Of a stretch of DNA of 64,000 nucleotides, positions 63,004-64,000 are shown one piece after another. The stretch covers positions 1,116,001-1,180,000 of the forward strand of contig NZ_QTUA01000001.1 of the NCBI RefSeq assembly GCF_003386865.1. The letters are read 5' to 3'. This DNA comes from Calidifontibacter indicus. GTDB taxonomy: Bacteria; Actinomycetota; Actinomycetes; Actinomycetales; Dermatophilaceae. The position numbers and the translations under genes were made by a program. Below the pieces are notes generated by a model that was not told the origin of the DNA, ran no database searches, and saw nothing but the letters and a program-made list of their open reading frames with translations. Within the stretch, counting starts at the first letter, position 1, and each line of letters opens with the position of its first letter.

Positions 63004-63749
63004 GGGTTGTCGCGGCGGCACAGGGGGCTGTCGCCCGAAAGGATCTGCACGACTGCTTCCTCGGCGCTCGCATCGGTCTGCGCCACATAGGTGAGAAGTT
63101 CGCTGGTTGGCACGTCGAGCACGAGCTCGCCTTCGCGCAAAGCGATGATTCGATCGCAGATCGAGACCACGTCTTCGACGATGTGGCTCGACAGCACGAC
63201 GATTCGACCGCTGTCTCCAGCCTCCGACATCAGACCGCGAATCGAACGTCGCTGCTCTGGGTCCAGGCCGGTGGTCGGTTCATCGAGCAGCAACAGGCTT
63301 GGTGAAGCGACGAGCGCCTGGGCGAACGCAACTCGGCGGAGCATGCCACCGGACAATGACTTCATCCGTGCGTCGGCGGCGCGTGCGAGCCCGACGCGAT
63401 CGATCACCGCTCTTGCGGCCTCCACGGACGCTCGTCGGTCGAGGCCGCGCAACCACCCCACATACTTCACATATTCGAGCACCGTGAATCCCGTCGGCGC
63501 TTCGAAATCCTGGGGCATCAGCGCGATTTTGGATCGGGCGTGACGGGGATCTGCGTCGCCGAACCACTCAACTGATCCACCCCGAGGCGAACGCACTGTC
63601 GCGAGAATCGACAGCAGAGTGGATTTCCCGGCGCCGTTGTTTCCGATGAGTCCGATTGTCCCGGGCGTGAGCGCGGTTGAGAACTGCGAAACTCCGCCAC
63701 CTCCGCGAAAGATGTGCGACAAGTTCGAGGCGACAACGGAATCAGCCAT
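62991..63749 (-). CDS. ABC transporter ATP-binding protein
   Basis: 252-aa nucleotide-binding subunit with Walker A GNNGAGKS (36-43), the signature LSGGMLRRVAFAQAL, Walker B LLLLDEPTTGLD and an H-loop in VLSSHIVED. The C-terminal extension is short. The overall type (IALMPQDFEAPTGFTVLEYVKYVGWLRGL) is that of ABC-2 exporters. The upstream gene ending at 63753 is hydrophobic and probably its permease, 3 nt away. The last codons lie within a 27-bp inverted repeat. Confidence 0.92.
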   Translation of the reverse strand: MADSVVASNLSHIFRGGGGVSQFSTALTPGTIGLIGNNGAGKSTLLSILATVRSPRGGSVEWFGDADPRHARSKIALMPQDFEAPTGFTVLEYVKYVGWLRGLDRRASVEAARAVIDRVGLARAADARMKSLSGGMLRRVAFAQALVASPSLLLLDEPTTGLDPEQRRSIRGLMSEAGDSGRIVVLSSHIVEDVVSICDRIIALREGELVLDVPTSELLTYVAQTDASAEEAVVQILSGDSPLCRRDNPESA

Positions 63750-63752
63750 GAG

Positions 63753-64000
63753 TCACTCTTTCAGGAAGGGGCCGCGCCATGCGTACACGGCAACTGCGGT
63801 GAGGAGCGCGATGAGCGAAGCCCAAAGTGGTAGCAGGGTCGGCGAGTATCGTGCGGTCGGGAGAATTGTTGAAACTGCGATGAAGTTCAGGTAGATGGCG
63901 GTGCGCACCGGGGCGAAGCAAGACAGCGCGAGGCTCGTTACCGCGCACAAACCAGCGCCGCCGGCACCTCGCTGTATCGATCCCGGCTGCGTCAATGAGA
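63753..64000 (-). CDS. Probable ABC transporter membrane subunit, C-terminal part (cut by window end)
   Basis: The frame is open to the window edge, so only the last 81 or so residues are seen and a TTG at 63995 need not be the start. Two hydrophobic segments are visible (about GLCAVTSLALSCFAPVRTAIYL and LPLWASLIALLTAVAVYAW). The gene ends 3 nt before the ATPase gene on the same strand, which suggests it encodes the permease partner. No family can be named from this fragment. Confidence 0.65.
   Translation of the reverse strand, partial: SLTQPGSIQRGAGGAGLCAVTSLALSCFAPVRTAIYLNFIAVSTILPTARYSPTLLPLWASLIALLTAVAVYAWRGPFLKE

Overview
The window is high-GC DNA from an actinobacterium, most likely of the order Micrococcales (inference). 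The evidence is the mix of actinobacterial families: a DUF3027 protein behind a cold-shock gene, DUF2530, a DUF222/HNH endonuclease, a bacterial XPB helicase with its separately encoded partner, a menaquinone pathway and a 14-gene NDH-1 (complex I) operon. GTG and TTG starts and 1-4 nt gene overlaps are frequent. I saw no tRNA, rRNA, CRISPR array, insertion sequence or prophage. No gap between genes exceeds 300 nt; the largest are 5526-5781 and 8471-8673.

Layout. 1-5050: the 3' part of a short-chain dehydrogenase, an inositol-monophosphatase-family enzyme, menC, a TetR regulator divergent from a zinc-free MDR reductase across a striking double palindrome, and menB. 5172-11624: a small secreted peptidoglycan-binding-like protein, an MMPL exporter, a DUF6328 membrane protein, an ABC exporter (ATPase plus permease) and a membrane protein. 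11767-18376: cold-shock protein and DUF3027, zwf, a two-component system, DUF2530 and an NCS2 purine permease. 18499-32223: a damaged TerD gene, XPB helicase, HMG-CoA lyase, M13 peptidase, two small DUF genes, an ECF41 sigma factor with its carboxymuconolactone-decarboxylase partner, an AraC regulator, a DUF222/HNH gene with an in-frame 9-bp repeat, a frameshifted gene and the XPB-partner protein. 32300-40724: DinB, aldose epimerase, menD, a ribbon-helix-helix/DUF4097 pair, menF, menG and menJ. 40780-58003: nuoA-N and a polyprenyl diphosphate synthase. 58097-64000: a TetR/PLP-enzyme/aldonolactone-oxidase operon, rarD, an enoyl-CoA hydratase and the end of an ABC transporter.

How the genes work together. 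menF, menD, menC, menB, menG, menJ and the prenyl synthase supply most of menaquinone synthesis, and NDH-1 reduces that quinone with NADH. menA, menE and menH are not in the window. A sequence closely matching the Rex (NADH/NAD+) operator lies upstream of menJ, at the head of the menJ-nuo run, and could link expression to redox state.

Most notable observation. Between nuoD and nuoE sits a 104-bp unit repeated in tandem. Each copy is exactly a 35-codon mini-ORF with its own ribosome-binding site, and the stop/start codons of nuoD, mini-ORF 1, mini-ORF 2 and nuoE overlap as ATGA throughout. A diverged copy of the same hairpin element lies in the opposite orientation between an ABC ATPase gene and its permease gene. 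There too it makes a 34-codon mini-ORF overlapping both neighbours by 4 nt. The element therefore looks like a repeat that sits inside operons without breaking translational coupling. Separately, four accessory genes carry apparent frame disruptions, while the conserved genes look intact.
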